Assembly: GCF_021130785.1 (NCBI RefSeq)
Contig: NC_060213.1
Span: 133,624,001 to 133,688,000 of the forward strand
Direction: 5' to 3'
Origin: Homalodisca vitripennis
Lineage: Eukaryota; Arthropoda; Insecta; Hemiptera; Cicadellidae
DNA: 64,000 nt
The notes under the pieces are model-generated. The model ran no database searches. It saw only the letters and a list, made by a program, of their open reading frames with translations, and was not told the origin of the DNA. A program made the translations under genes and the position numbers. This document shows, piece after piece, positions 39,355 through 50,508 of this stretch. The first letter of the stretch is position 1. The number at the start of each line of letters is the position of its first letter.

Positions 39355-39812
39355 AAACAACGAAATCATTGCTTATTACTAACTTTACCGATACAGTCAT
39401 TAACTTCCACTCATCACTGTCATCCGTGCGTCATCGTCTCTGAGATAATGTATTTTTTGTTTGTCCATCTTCATTTGTTTTTACCGTGTTTGATTTAAAT
39501 GCGTGCTAAGACAGCATATTCTAGAATTTTTGTGTGATTCTGATTAAATGTTATACTTTAAATTATGTATAGACTGTCAAGTTTTTATTTTGTAGTTAAA
39601 GTTTCCTTTAGTTCATTTCTGTTTTTATTTATTTATTTTTCATTAACATATAGCATTTCTTATTTTATTATTAATACTTTGTACATTCTAGATTTGAACT
39701 GGACAGCACGCACAGACTTTGTTCTATGTGCTGTCAATTTTCATGCATTAACATGTACAAGGGTTGGAAATTTGTTTTTGAAAATAAAATTTATTTGAGT
39801 TTGAGTTTGAGT
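39355..39812 (+). other. LINE 3' UTR and TTTGAG tail
   Basis: Non-coding 3' end of the LINE. A chance 77-codon frame is present. It ends in AAAATTTATTTGAGTTTGAG-type hexamer repeats immediately before the target duplication. Confidence 0.7.
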
Positions 39813-40823
39813 TAGGTAAAGTTTACTGCTTCTGTAAAAAGTGTTTTTTATCCGACTGTGTTTGATACTAACAAGGGCAAACCAGAAGGTCGTTCAAGTT
39901 AATGTGGAGTATGATTTATCAAAATTCACTCTTACCTTTAAAGTGTAGCTTAAACCATTTATATTTTACTGGAGGAAATAATTGTGAAGGATGGTATCTA
40001 ATTCCCATATCAACTCTCAATTTATGCAAAAATTAGTATCTCTAAGAAGCTGTACGTTAAGATCGTGTAAACTTTTATGTTAAAGAAAACACGATAAATT
40101 TCAAGATTATGTAAGAGAGATTGAAGAGATACTGATAATGAGTCTGGAAGGTAATATGTTAATTCTTGAAAGGATTACTTACAGTTGCAGATTGCTTGCA
40201 GATTATAAAGCTAGACTTAGATGACAATATATCATTTATTTGTGCCAATATCAATTACTTAGTTTGGAAATTGATTAATCCTATGTATAGATTAAGATAC
40301 ATTTGTGTTTCTGTCACAAAGGTATTTGATCACGGAATTCAATTACCAAGGACAATAGCTGGCTAACGTCCACTGTGATAAGAAACGTTGTTCCAGGCAT
40401 CTCTTTAGGTTCAACTTCAGGTTCAATGTCTTATTTGATCAAAAGATAACAACTCCTGATGCTGTATAATGCAAAAGGTGCAATGTAAACCAATTACTCC
40501 AGATTTCAAGTTTTAAAAGTAGCGTGATAAAGCCCCTACAAAACTAAGAAAAGTACAGACTAGTTATAAATGAAAAATGTATAGAAATTGCTAGATTCAA
40601 AGAATAGTATTTATAACAAGAACAACATTTATTTACGTTGATAAAAACGTTTTCTTATGCAAATGAATTTGGTGTCATAATTTTATTTTCAATATTTATC
40701 TGCTCTGTATGGAAAAAATAAAATTCAATTGTTTAGTTTATTGTAATGTTCAACGAAATATTATCTTGAAGAAATATTTATAAACTGTTACCTAAATTTA
40801 CGTCGTACTTTTCTTTATATAAC

Positions 40824-41339
40824 ATTAGCTATTTCCCACGGCTTCGCACGCTTTTCGTACGCTTTGCCCGTGTAAGAGCATTTCTGGTTCAAGTAAATTA
40901 TATTTCCATTGCCAATCTAGAGTTTGCCTTGATCTCACGATCATGAAAATCTATCAAAAGTGTATTGTACACGTACATGTCCTTTGGTCCAAGTGGTCTA
41001 ACACTCAACCTTTAAGTTCAACCAGAAACTTATTTTAAAGACAAATATACATCTTTACTTAGCGCCTTCAAATAGTATTTGCAGTTAAATATACGTAACT
41101 GCCTTGCAATTTCAGTTTACAATGTGCAGGCAAATGATCGCCTACACAGTGCGATATTTTAGTTTTTTATGTGCAGGGTTGCATGACTTTTATCTTTTGC
41201 AGTGCCGTCTGGTGGCAAGTTACATCAATGGGCGTAGCATACAAACATTCTCAGCGGAAAAATACATATACATATAAAATTTTCATAATGATCGGCCACA
41301 TAGGTTATGATTCTATAAAGGACAAACACACAAACATTC

Positions 41340-41425
<86 letters not shown>
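40824..41425 (+). mobile_element. Dispersed element ending in a TA run, copy B
   Basis: Counterpart of the element at 20,843. The start has decayed to ATTAGCTATTTCCCACGGC. The TA run is about 83 bp (41,343-41,425), the longest of the three. Confidence 0.4.
41211..41225 (-). promoter_or_regulatory. CTCF-like motif, decayed, copy B
   Basis: The same site as at 21,222, but plus-strand AGCGCC has become AGTGCC, and the next GGCGAG has become GGCAAG. This loses the GGCGC core on the minus strand, so the site is probably inactive. Confidence 0.25.
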
Positions 41426-41427
<2 letters not shown>

Positions 41428-42096
41428 TTGAGATTAAATTACCTCAATTGCTCCTAGAATCTTCAGTGCTAATATTGAGTGTGGCTCCATTTCACATTCC
41501 GCTTAGAGAGCAGTGTATGAATTCTAAAAATAATTCAGATTGACTGCGGGGATCAGGATTTTATGTCTGACTAAAGAACAAGTATGCAATGATTGGAAAC
41601 AGTCCTCACTCTTTACCTTTTTCTTTCTACTAATTGTTTTCCGTGGCTAATTTATATAGCAGTTTATATTCTTAGAAATCCCTTTTAATCTTTTTTACAC
41701 TCCGAACTTGCATAGCGAATTATTTCCCGTAAACAACCAACAGCAAAACAAACAGAGGACCCATTGGCTCTCTGTCTTTTGAGTTAAGTACAGCCTGGGT
41801 TTATATCCGGTTTGGACTAGAGCTCGCTCTATCAGTGATGTCCATCTCGCTCTTTAACGCCTTATCTATCCCACTCACTCTGATTTTTGATTTTCCTGCG
41901 TAGATCTATACACTACAATGCATGGCCAGAGTAAGGCTTAGTAAGGTAAGTATTCTCTTCTCCCCCTCCAAAGATATGGAGAGACACGAATAATATAAAG
42001 CATCTAAATACGAAGGGTGTAGTGCAAAACACAAATTCGATTGCATTATTACTAAGCTAGGATTATTTAATAAATTGAGGCAGACGATAGTGTTAC

Positions 42097-42818
42097 TGTA
42101 CCGATTGTATTAAATCGTAATTTTGGGGTAACTGGATTACCGGTGGAAGGAGTAGGCCCAGAAGAATGATACGGACTGGACAGTACAAAAAGCCTTCTAT
42201 TAGCGAGGCGTGCATCGCAGATGGGAGAGTTTCATAATGAAATTGAGAGGTGGGGTGAGGTACATGTGCCGTACCTCCCGTCTCAGTAGATATGTAGTTA
42301 GTGGTAACGATTAAAGCCTTTGAAAGTGTTTAGAGTTGTTTCTTGCTAATCGTCATCGAACCTGCGGATGCTTTCAGCAATTTAATTCTCTAACACTGAA
42401 AAGAGGTAATTTTAATATTCTCTAACACAGAAGAATTTTTTATAATACAAATATTGATGATATTTAAAGTAAAGTAAAGTAATTAGTAACAGAATAACAT
42501 TGAATTTTGAAGATAAATTAAAATGAAGAATTGCCAGATCAGATTAGAGTGTGAAAGTTTTTGAATTTTGAAAATTGAATAAAAGAAAAGCTTTAAGAAC
42601 TTTGTACATTTTTTAGAGTGACGAATATGTTGCAAATTTGACCTTTAAAATCATCAAGAAGTTTTTTATTTTAATTTTAAATCCAGTGATTATTTTCAAG
42701 AAGAAGTTTTATTTTAGTTTGAACTTTATTAATTTCAGAAGATTTTCTTTTCTTTTTTTGAACCTTCACAAATCTTAAATTTCAAAGCTAACCCTTCATT
42801 TGCCAGTAAAATGGTACA
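42097..42818. mobile_element. Solo LTR candidate
   Basis: A 722-bp insertion relative to copies A and C. It begins TGTACC and ends GGTACA, the inverted TG...CA termini of retroviral-type LTRs. It is flanked by TTAC (42,093-42,096) and TTTC (42,819-42,822) where copy A has a single TTAC, so a 4-bp target duplication with one mismatch. The first 300 bp are GC-balanced and the rest A/T-rich, and there is no coding potential. A solo LTR left by recombination of a Gypsy-like element is the likeliest reading; a non-autonomous DNA element with short TIRs is the alternative. Confidence 0.6.
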
Positions 42819-45660
42819 TTTCAACTAGAATTAATAAAGCTATATCAGTAAATATATAGTAGCAAAGTCTAGGGGATGTAACAGTTATATCGAGAAGATT
42901 ACATAGCAAAGCTGTGTTACAGCTCCGGGAAATTGTCACTAGCTGCGTTTGTCTTCAGAGCCTCTGATTTAAACTTTGACCATTGTTTTGATTACTTGTC
43001 GGCTTTTTACGTAATTTTAAAATATTAGTTTACCGTGAAACAGTTTAAAAAGTGTTTATTAAACGTACCGTGTGTTAGATCCTAATATCGTCGTTCTGAC
43101 ATTTAATCTGATCCTTAAAAATAATTTTTTCATGTTTTTTTAATTAAAACTCCTAGAGTTTTAGATTATATAAAGAATTGTGTGTTTTAAAATGGCGAAA
43201 ATAAATAATAACCTATGTTTCTTAAAAGCATATGCAAAAAGAAAAAAGGTATGCTGACAACATTTTCACCGATGTGAGATTAATTTATATACATATATAT
43301 TATATATACCATATATATATATATATATATATATTTAATATATATGTATATATATATATATTTAATATATAACAATTTATATATTATATATATTAATTTT
43401 AATATAAATATTTAATAATTATTTCCAAAAAATGTTCAATTTAAATTTTTTAAACGCAAAACATTTAAGGCGAATAGTAAAAAATCATTATCAACATTTC
43501 GCTTCGATATTATATTGATGTTTTTGAAATTATAAGGAAGTAAATTGCTTCTAGAATATTCTTGACATGAACTTTTGTCTTCATTTATAGCACTTATAAG
43601 CGAAAAAATGAAAAACCATTGGAGGGAGGATTTTGCTGAAATATAAATTTTAATTTATTGTTCAAAATCCAACAAAACGCTATATAACATATAGAAATAT
43701 TTATAAAATAACAGCATTGAATGGTTACAGATAGTATTATTTGAACTGGGACAAACGAATTGACGTCATTAAAGACAGTAACAAGCACAACCCGAGGATA
43801 TTATCAGTTGTACGAAGAGGGTTACATGACAAAAGCTGTGTTTCTGCCGAGAGACATTATCGCTGTAGTTGTGGTCGGTGTGGAAGCTCTGCTATTCGAT
43901 TTTGACTGTTTCTTTATTTCTGGGTAACGACGAAACAACAAAATATTTTAATGTTACATACGCAAACACTACTCCTGTAATACAAAAAACTGCGTTAACA
44001 TATAACGCATATGCATAATAAAAAATTTAATTTAATATAATTAAAATATTGAATTTATATTTTACGAAAAACAAAAATACGAAGCTATATACCGCCTTAT
44101 ATAAACTAATGGTTAAAAATGTTGAAATAAAGCACTATTCATTCTCTGAATCACAGGTAAAGAATATTGTAAAACCATATTTTGCTGTGTTATAACATAA
44201 AGAATAACTCAGAAAAGAGATAACTAACCTATTACATGTGAATCTGGGTTCCATTATGGCATTGACTGAGCGGTAAAATAATTAAAAAATCATTAATTTC
44301 TGTCTGTCCGTCCATCTGCATGATACAAATTATATTTCGTTCAACCACGGAATTGTTCCGATTCTCACACACATTTTCTTTTGTCTGACGGGGGGAAGTT
44401 AAAATTTCTGCTATTGTATGACTTTTTCTCTCTCCTGGGAAATTTTATGTTTGAACCATGATGTCGAATAAATGAGTTGGAGGAAATTGTTCCTTTCAAT
44501 TCAACTATACTATAACAGTTTATATAAGATAAATGTGAAGGAAGGTTGGGTGTTCTTAGTGTAACACTGTCGTAGTATGGACAAGTAAAATTCACAATTT
44601 TGAGGTATAATTGTATCATATAACATTAGAATAGTTATATGTAATATTATAATATTACCATGTGAAATTAAGTAGTTGTAATATTAAAGTGAGTTCTTTC
44701 AAATACAATTTTTATGTTGAAGAAGGCATATCACGTAAAGTACAGATAGTAGAGTTTCAGTTGAGCTTTGCACCTGAGGAGCCGGTGTCCTACAAGCCTG
44801 GAGCTGTTGTTCATTTCCCTGTGCCCAAGTTACTTTTACTTTACCAGGTAATCCTGTGAAGGTTTCCTCATTATAAAGTAAGCGACAGATTTTCAAGGAG
44901 CCTTTTATATTATTATGAAAAAACGCTCTTAAATTGGAACTAATTGCTTTCATTATGGAACTAAGGGAAGAAAATTAATGTTGTCCTTTATAAACTGGAG
45001 CATTTATTTCAGCTTGTCGGTTTACTGCGGTATAACTTTGTTAGTGTTTATTAACACATTTTCATAATCACGACTCTTCGTGCAATACAATTAAAACTAA
45101 CATATTCATTAAATAAAGAATGGTGATTGCGTCATGTAACCTTTATTAATGTTGTTACCAAATTAAAAACCCATTAATTGCAGCTTATACTGCATATTGC
45201 TGTTATTTATTTTTTATGAATTTTAAACAAACAAGAATACTTTGATTTAGAAACATTTTTGTAGCTCCAATGTTTCTTTTTTTAACAGATATCATTGATT
45301 ATAATATTATGTGATGCATTTTTCTAATTATCAGATTCTTATGTGAGGCATAATATTTTTTTTTAAGTTTGGTGATAAAATAAATTGCACATTACGTAAA
45401 GATGCTATGTAGAGGCTGTGTGCTATTTAATCTACTCTTATAAGAATAATGTAAAAAATATCCAAATTGTTCCATTATTAATAGTCCAACAGTTTTGGTT
45501 GAGGTATAATTTGAACACTTGCAAAAACGTAAAGTATGATTCCTATGTGTTATTTTGATATAAATATTATGTGTGTCAATATATCATAAAACATAAAATT
45601 CAACTTCAGATTTTGAAAAAAGCTTTTTTATGACGATAATGCATTGTTTTCCAAGCTCAG
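42819..45660. other. Copy B interior between LTR and R1 element
   Basis: Non-coding DNA matching copy A 22,100-24,820, with the B-only AT microsatellite inside. It contains the empty piggyBac site TTAA at 43,769-43,772. No gene is supported. Confidence 0.5.
43281..43405. repeat. AT microsatellite private to copy B
   Basis: A block of TATATA interrupted by short TTAATATAT strings. It replaces the AATTTTATTAATAATTC-type sequence found at the same place in A and C. Confidence 0.75.
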
Positions 45661-47103
45661 TTTACCGCGGGGAAGCTCTATGAAAGGTTGCTGAAACCCA
45701 GATTGCAGGCGTCCATCGAAGCCGTCCAGCAAGCCGAAACAGCTTGTCACCAGGCTCGGCCGATTGAGCTGTTGGTCACCCTTGACGTAAAGAACGCGTT
45801 TAACTCTGCTCGGTGGGAGGACATGCTAGAGGCGTTGCAGCGGGACTTCAGCGTGCCCGAATATCTCCTGGTCGTTGTGCAGGACTACCTGAAGAACCGT
45901 CGGCTGTTTTAAGAAACCAAAGACGGAAGGAAAACGAAAGAGGTCACTGCCGGTGCGGCCCAAGGGTCTATTCTCGGCCCAGGCCTATGGAATGTTTCAT
46001 ATGATGGTTTTCTTTGCCTCGAGATGCCCCACGACATCTTCCTCGTAGGTTATGCTAATGACGTGGCTGCTCATCACGGCGAGGACTCCGGACTTGGCAC
46101 AGTTACCCCTTAATCAGGTAATGATTCGGGTAAATGCCTGGATGACGAGCCATGGACTTGAGCTGGCAGTCGCCAAGAACGAAATCGTTATGAGCACTCG
46201 ACGGAGAATCCCCACTCTGATCTCTATGAATGTGGGGGTGTCGAGGTTCGGACAAGGACTGCGGCGAAGTACCTGGGTGTGTTACTCGACTGCCGCCTTC
46301 GGTATTGGGAGCACATTCAGGCGGTGTGTGACAAAGCCTCTAAGGTGTGTATGTCTCTCGGCAGGCTGATGGCTAACGTAGGAAGCCCTAGGTCAAGTAA
46401 GAGACGCCTCCTCATGTCTACTGTACACTCAACCCTTCTGTATGGCGCAGAAGTTTGGGCGGGTGTCATGAGGATAAGGCGATACAGTCAAAAGCTGTTA
46501 TCGGTACAAAGAAGATCGGCACTTAGTGTTGCCTGCGCCTATCGCACCGTTTCCGGTTCGGCCGTGGCGGTCGTGGATGGGGTGATTCCTATTGATCTGC
46601 TGGCCATCGAGAGACAGACCGTCTTCCGGGAGGCTGCCGAGCGGGGTAGAGAGGATGCCTTGGCTGCTGCCAGGGTGAAGACTCGTGGACTGCAGGTTTT
46701 GGCAGCGGAGGTGGACGGAAGGATCGGACGGTCGCTGGACCTTAGTCTCATTCGAGAGCTTCAATACTGGATAGATCGTGGCCACGGGGAGATATATTTT
46801 TACCTGTGTCAGTTCCTGACGGGGCACGGTTACTTTAAGAAGTACCTCTACAGGATGGGAAAAGTCAGGGCGCCTCGGTGTGCTTACTGCCCGGAGGAAG
46901 ATGATGATGTTCATCACACCTTCTTCGCTTGCGGGCGCTTCACCGAGGCCAGGCGAACGCTCGCCACCACAGTTGGCGATGTTTTAGCAGAGACCATTGT
47001 GGAGATAATGCTGCAGAGTGAGGACGCCTGGAATGCAGTCACCACTCATGTACATGCGATCCTTTATCAGAAGCGTGAAGACGGATGCCTGGCTGACCCC
47101 TAG
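45661..47103 (+). pseudogene. R1-clade ORF2 fragment: reverse transcriptase and zinc-knuckle C-terminus
   Basis: The sequence opens with an AGKLYERLL-like RT string, followed by motif A LDVKNAFNSARW (from 45,781), motif B GAAQGSILGPGLW (about 45,952-45,990) and motif C. Motif C reads YAND: the codon at 46,057-46,059 is AAT where the catalytic Asp is expected. KYLGVLLD lies near 46,267. The C-terminus carries a CCHC zinc knuckle, C-x2-C-x8-H-x4-C, near 46,879-46,940, typical of R1-clade ORF2. Disruptions: TAA at 45,910, a shift near 46,070 and a shift between about 46,150 and 46,228. The frame is then open for 274 codons to the TAG at 47,101. The endonuclease and ORF1 are missing. Confidence 0.85.
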
Positions 47104-47277
47104 CTTCCGAAACAAGTAGCTTTGTCCTGGTTGGGACATAAGACACACGGACCAGGCAAAATGTCATCCGAAAGGGTTCCGGCCTGGGCCCTCCGTGGCC
47201 CGTAGGGGGTTTAGTGGGTAGTCCGCAAGGGAGTCCCACAATCCGTGCGCAAATACATTCCTCCTACGTTAAAAAAA
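45661..47277 (+). mobile_element. R1-clade non-LTR retrotransposon, 5'-truncated
   Basis: Insertion in copy B between the counterparts of copy A 24,825 and about 24,865. It starts inside the RT domain and ends with an R1-like 3' UTR (TAGGGGGTTTAGTGGGTAG, then GTGCGCAAATACATTCC) and seven As (47,271-47,277). Its GC content is far above its surroundings. About 35-40 bp of target sequence present in A appear to be missing, and no target duplication is seen, which points to a target-site deletion on insertion. Confidence 0.8.
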
Positions 47278-48651
47278 GTTCGGAAACATAACACCTTTAA
47301 TGGACTAATTTAAAAACCATATCGTGGCAAACACAGCTGCTGTGATATTTTTTACGTCCCATGTAATTGAAACTTAAAATCTACTTGCTGGATGATAATT
47401 ATTTATTCAATTTCCATTACTAATAATTTTGTGAATTCTAAACTCCCTTATTGTGGAGTAAGGTGTTCATAAGGATTTATTATAGTACGTATTATGTAAT
47501 TAATTTCCAGGTTATACTTAAAATTTAATGGAAACCGAAAAAGTTTCTCCCCCCAAAATCTATTCTGATCCAGGTTGAGGAATTTAAAATGTTCAACACA
47601 TTGGGGCCCAAAATCATAATAACCAATAGTAAAGTACTGTGACATCAATCAGGGGTAATAGTAATCAATCAAATATAGCAATAAAACACTAGCTGTAATA
47701 CTAAACATAGGTCTAAGGAATTTGTAATAAAATTTACTGAGACTATCCAGGTACAAAATTCCGGTAACCCCCTCCCCCAAACTTTTATGGCTACAACAAT
47801 AATTACAATTGGTCACTAGTTGAGGGTGTTTTTACTTTTAATAATGATATAACTTATCGCGAGTGAGGTAGCTTACAATAATATTTATCTGAGCGTTATC
47901 AAAACCTATTGCTCATGGGGCTGCCAAAATTACAATCCTGTCTGTCTGTCTGTTCGATTTTCCGAAAATGAATTTACGTATAGAATTAAAATTTGAGTGA
48001 GGCTTTATTTAAATAATCAAAATTAAGTTTGGCGTATGTCACTCCATGACATGTGGTTGACCGTTGTAAATTTTTACATCGGTCTTATGGGTAATCTAGA
48101 TAGCAACGTGAAAATGGGTGGATAAGTAAATGAGTAAACAAGTTGAGTACAATCATAAGAGAGTTTAACAAGTGACATTAACAAATATAGTTTGCCTCAA
48201 TACAATATGATGTTGTATGTATTGGGGCAAACGAGAAATATGTCCTCTGTAGAAGGAAAATATCCCATGAAACTAAATTTCACGTAGACAAGGATGAGTT
48301 CTACGAACCCCACCATTAGGATGAGCAAAATTGAGACCAATATCTCAGTAGGCTGTCACAGTTTCTCTATTTTCTTTCGGAGAGGATAAAAAATTTCCTT
48401 TTCTGTATGATTGTCTGTCTGTCTATCAGTCGTCAGGACGCATTGAGAATGAAATAAGCTATAAAATTGAAATTGTGCATGCAACATGTCATGCAATTTT
48501 GGAAAAGGCTGTTACGTGACCTGGGTATGGTGTGTTACTTCCTTGCCAAAAACATGTTCCTATACATTTTCATTACGTGGATGGATATACATCTTAATTA
48601 GACAAAATATAGTTTAGAAGAATACTAATAAATTAATACTGAGTAATAAAC
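47278..48651. other. Copy B interior after R1, no gene supported
   Basis: Counterpart of copy A 24,865-26,970. It has a single 130-bp unit at about 47,400-47,530, a short C tract near 47,770, and the inversion-deletion at 48,198-48,232. Confidence 0.5.
48198..48232 (-). other. 35-bp inverted segment with adjacent deletion
   Basis: These 35 bases are the exact reverse complement of copy A 26,314-26,348. They sit directly next to the forward bases GTTTGCCTCAATAC, so they form a hairpin with them. About 200 bp of copy A (roughly 26,349-26,545) are missing beyond the inverted part; homology resumes at CGAGAAATATGTCC. Confidence 0.8.
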
Positions 48652-49275
48652 TTAGTCAACAGTGACTGTGTGCCTACCTTATACGTGTCACTTCTTATTA
48701 TATATTAGAGGCGGGTGATAGCTTCTTACTTAGTCAACAGCGACTGTGTGCCTACCTTATACATGTCACCTCTTATTATATATTAGAGGCGGGTGATAGC
48801 TTCTTACTTAGTCAACAGTGACTGTGTGCCTACCTTATACATGTCACCTCTTTTTATATATTAAAGGCGGGTGATAGCTTCTTACTTAGTCAACAGTGAC
48901 TGTGTGCCTACCTTATACGTGTCACCTCTTATTATGTATTAGAGGCGGGTGATAGCTTCTTACTTATTCAACAGTGACTGTGTGCCTACCTTATACATGT
49001 CACCTCTTATTATATATTAGAGGCGGGTGATAGCTTCTTACTTATTCAACAGTGACTGTGTGCCTACATTATACATGTCATCTCTTATTATATATTAGAG
49101 GCGGGTGATAGCTTCTTACTTATTCAACAGTGACTGTGTGCCTACCTTATACATGTCACCTCTTATTATATATTAGAGGCGGGTGATAGCTTCTTACTTA
49201 GTCAACAGTGACTGTGTGCCTACCTTATACGTGTCACCCCTCGTCTTATATTAGAGGCGGGTGAAAGCTTCGTCA
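48652..49275. repeat. 78-bp minisatellite at the B/C seam, about eight copies
   Basis: TTAGTCAACAGTGACTG repeats at 48,652, 48,730, 48,808 and so on, with a regular 78-bp step and only scattered substitutions. Each unit contains GTGTCACCTCTTATTATATA and AGAGGCGGGTGATAGCTTC, whose CCTCT/AGAGG parts form an imperfect palindrome centred on TATATA. Confidence 0.9.
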
Positions 49276-49730
49276 AAGTAAATTTTTACTGCCTATTGAA
49301 CATTAAATCTGTATTGTTTTATCTCAAGATCATCATGAGTATAAGTGGAAATCGCAATATACTTGAAGTACCTATTTACTAAAACAAATTTCACTGAAAA
49401 GCTTTCCTTTCTACTTAAAAAAAATATTAACCCACCTATCTTATTAGAACATATATAATTTTGAATTCAATACATGTTTATTCTTCGCTTATTCACAACA
49501 TCATTATTTCATGTCAGAACTGGAAAAAACTGAATTTCTATTGAAATTCATGCTTTACAAGGAAACCTTTTCTACCAAGAATCAGCTGAAGCATTTGCAC
49601 ATAATCCGCTGCTTATGCTATTTGAAGCATTATCCAGATTCAAAAAGAGAACATTCCATAAAATTATCAAGGCCTTGATTTTATGTAAAAATATAATTTC
49701 GAGTCAAACATTTTAGATATGTTAGGATAT

Positions 49731-49731
<1 letters not shown>
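49276..49731. other. Sequence present only at the start of copy C
   Basis: About 450 bp after the minisatellite with no match at the A/B seam, where only about 60 bp lie between minisatellite and shared unit. No gene or repeat is recognised. Either B lost it or C gained it. Confidence 0.5.

Positions 49732-49769
<38 letters not shown>
49732..49769. repeat. Poly(T) tract, 38 bp
   Basis: An uninterrupted run of 38 T. The counterpart in copy B has eight T near 27,596. It could be a minus-strand poly(A) tail scar or simple slippage. Confidence 0.9.
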
Positions 49770-50148
49770 CTATATCCATATACGAATTTTCTTATCTTGG
49801 TAGGGGGAACGTCTTCTCCAATAAATGTTAGGAATCTTTAATCTTTAAATACCAATTACAGACAGAGTAACATAGAACAGTTGAAGTTGGACGATTGCCA
49901 TATCACGTTGGTGTCAGGGAATAAAAAAGTCTCACTAAAATATATAAAGTGTTACTGCACGATCATAGAATTCTATTTCTACGATACTTCTTTTTCTTCT
50001 AAGAGGCACCCTATTGCCAATCACTTAAATTTTAAGGATCCTTAGCGGACCCTAGAAGTTTTATCTAGAGGCTAACCAGTTTACATTTTCAGCAGTTATA
50101 AAAATCTCCGTAAACAACCGATCTTCCTGGAGAAATTCACAATCCTTT

Positions 50149-50508
50149 TTGGGACTACCAATGATGACGACGTGCTATTTTGCAGGACAGTCAAAGAGCA
50201 GTTGTTCAAAAAATATTCTCCTGCTCGTCACACCTTCTTCAGCGTGGATTCTTAAGACACCGCGTTACTTAACTAGAGAAGGTTTGACGCCACTCTTGGG
50301 GAAGGCGACTGGAGGACCATTTTGCTCATTCTCAGACCTGGCTGCAACCTCCACCTTCTCTCATGTTCAGCGTGTAAACTCACTTCCAGACAGCCCCAAG
50401 GAATTCCGTCTAGAAATACCTCAGGATGGTTGGGGTCCCGTTATATTAGACGCTGAGCCCAAGTTAACCAGGACAACAGCTCTTTCATTATCATATATTA
50501 AATCATAA
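50149..50508 (+). other. Unrecognised 119-codon open frame
   Basis: The longest frame in the shared first kilobase of the unit in copy C. It encodes a protein with no signal peptide, no transmembrane segment and no motif I recognise. A C-terminal part reads PKEFRLEIPQDGWGPVILDA. The surrounding 350 bp are less AT-rich than the neighbourhood, which suggests former coding DNA. In copy B (about 27,998-28,340) the same stretch has several one-base indels that break it. It could be a decayed exon or transposon gene on either strand; function unknown. Confidence 0.2.

Larger units (their letters stand above)
34900..39812 (+). mobile_element. CR1/Jockey-type non-LTR retrotransposon, 5'-truncated
   Basis: The insertion is defined by comparison with copy A, where the target (about 19,826-19,842) is uninterrupted. 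A 6-bp target-site duplication TAGGTA flanks it (34,894-34,899 and 39,813-39,818). Order: the end of ORF1, a 1.2-kb AT-rich spacer, then ORF2 with an AP-endonuclease and a reverse transcriptase, a 0.45-kb 3' UTR, and a tail of TTTGAG repeats. There is no RNase H domain and no LTR. A short hexamer tail instead of poly(A) is usual in CR1-like elements. The exact clade (CR1, Daphne/Kiri, Jockey) cannot be fixed by eye. Confidence 0.85.
39819..42096. other. Copy B interior between LINE and LTR, no gene supported
   Basis: Resumes the unit at the counterpart of copy A 19,836. It is almost identical to A up to the TA-ended element and beyond. No gene. Confidence 0.5.
27541..49275 (+). repeat. Large tandem unit, copy B (with nested insertions)
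   Basis: The second copy in direct orientation. It is enlarged by a CR1/Jockey-like LINE, a solo-LTR candidate, an R1-clade LINE and an AT microsatellite. Removing these gives a unit close to 15 kb. It ends with about eight copies of the 78-bp minisatellite. It has one copy of the 130-bp repeat where A has five, and a small inversion-deletion at 48,198. Confidence 0.9.

Noticed and set aside
46498..46917. Minus-strand frames of 139 and 70 codons inside the R1 element
   Set aside because: They are shadows of the plus-strand ORF2, which has clear RT and zinc-knuckle features.
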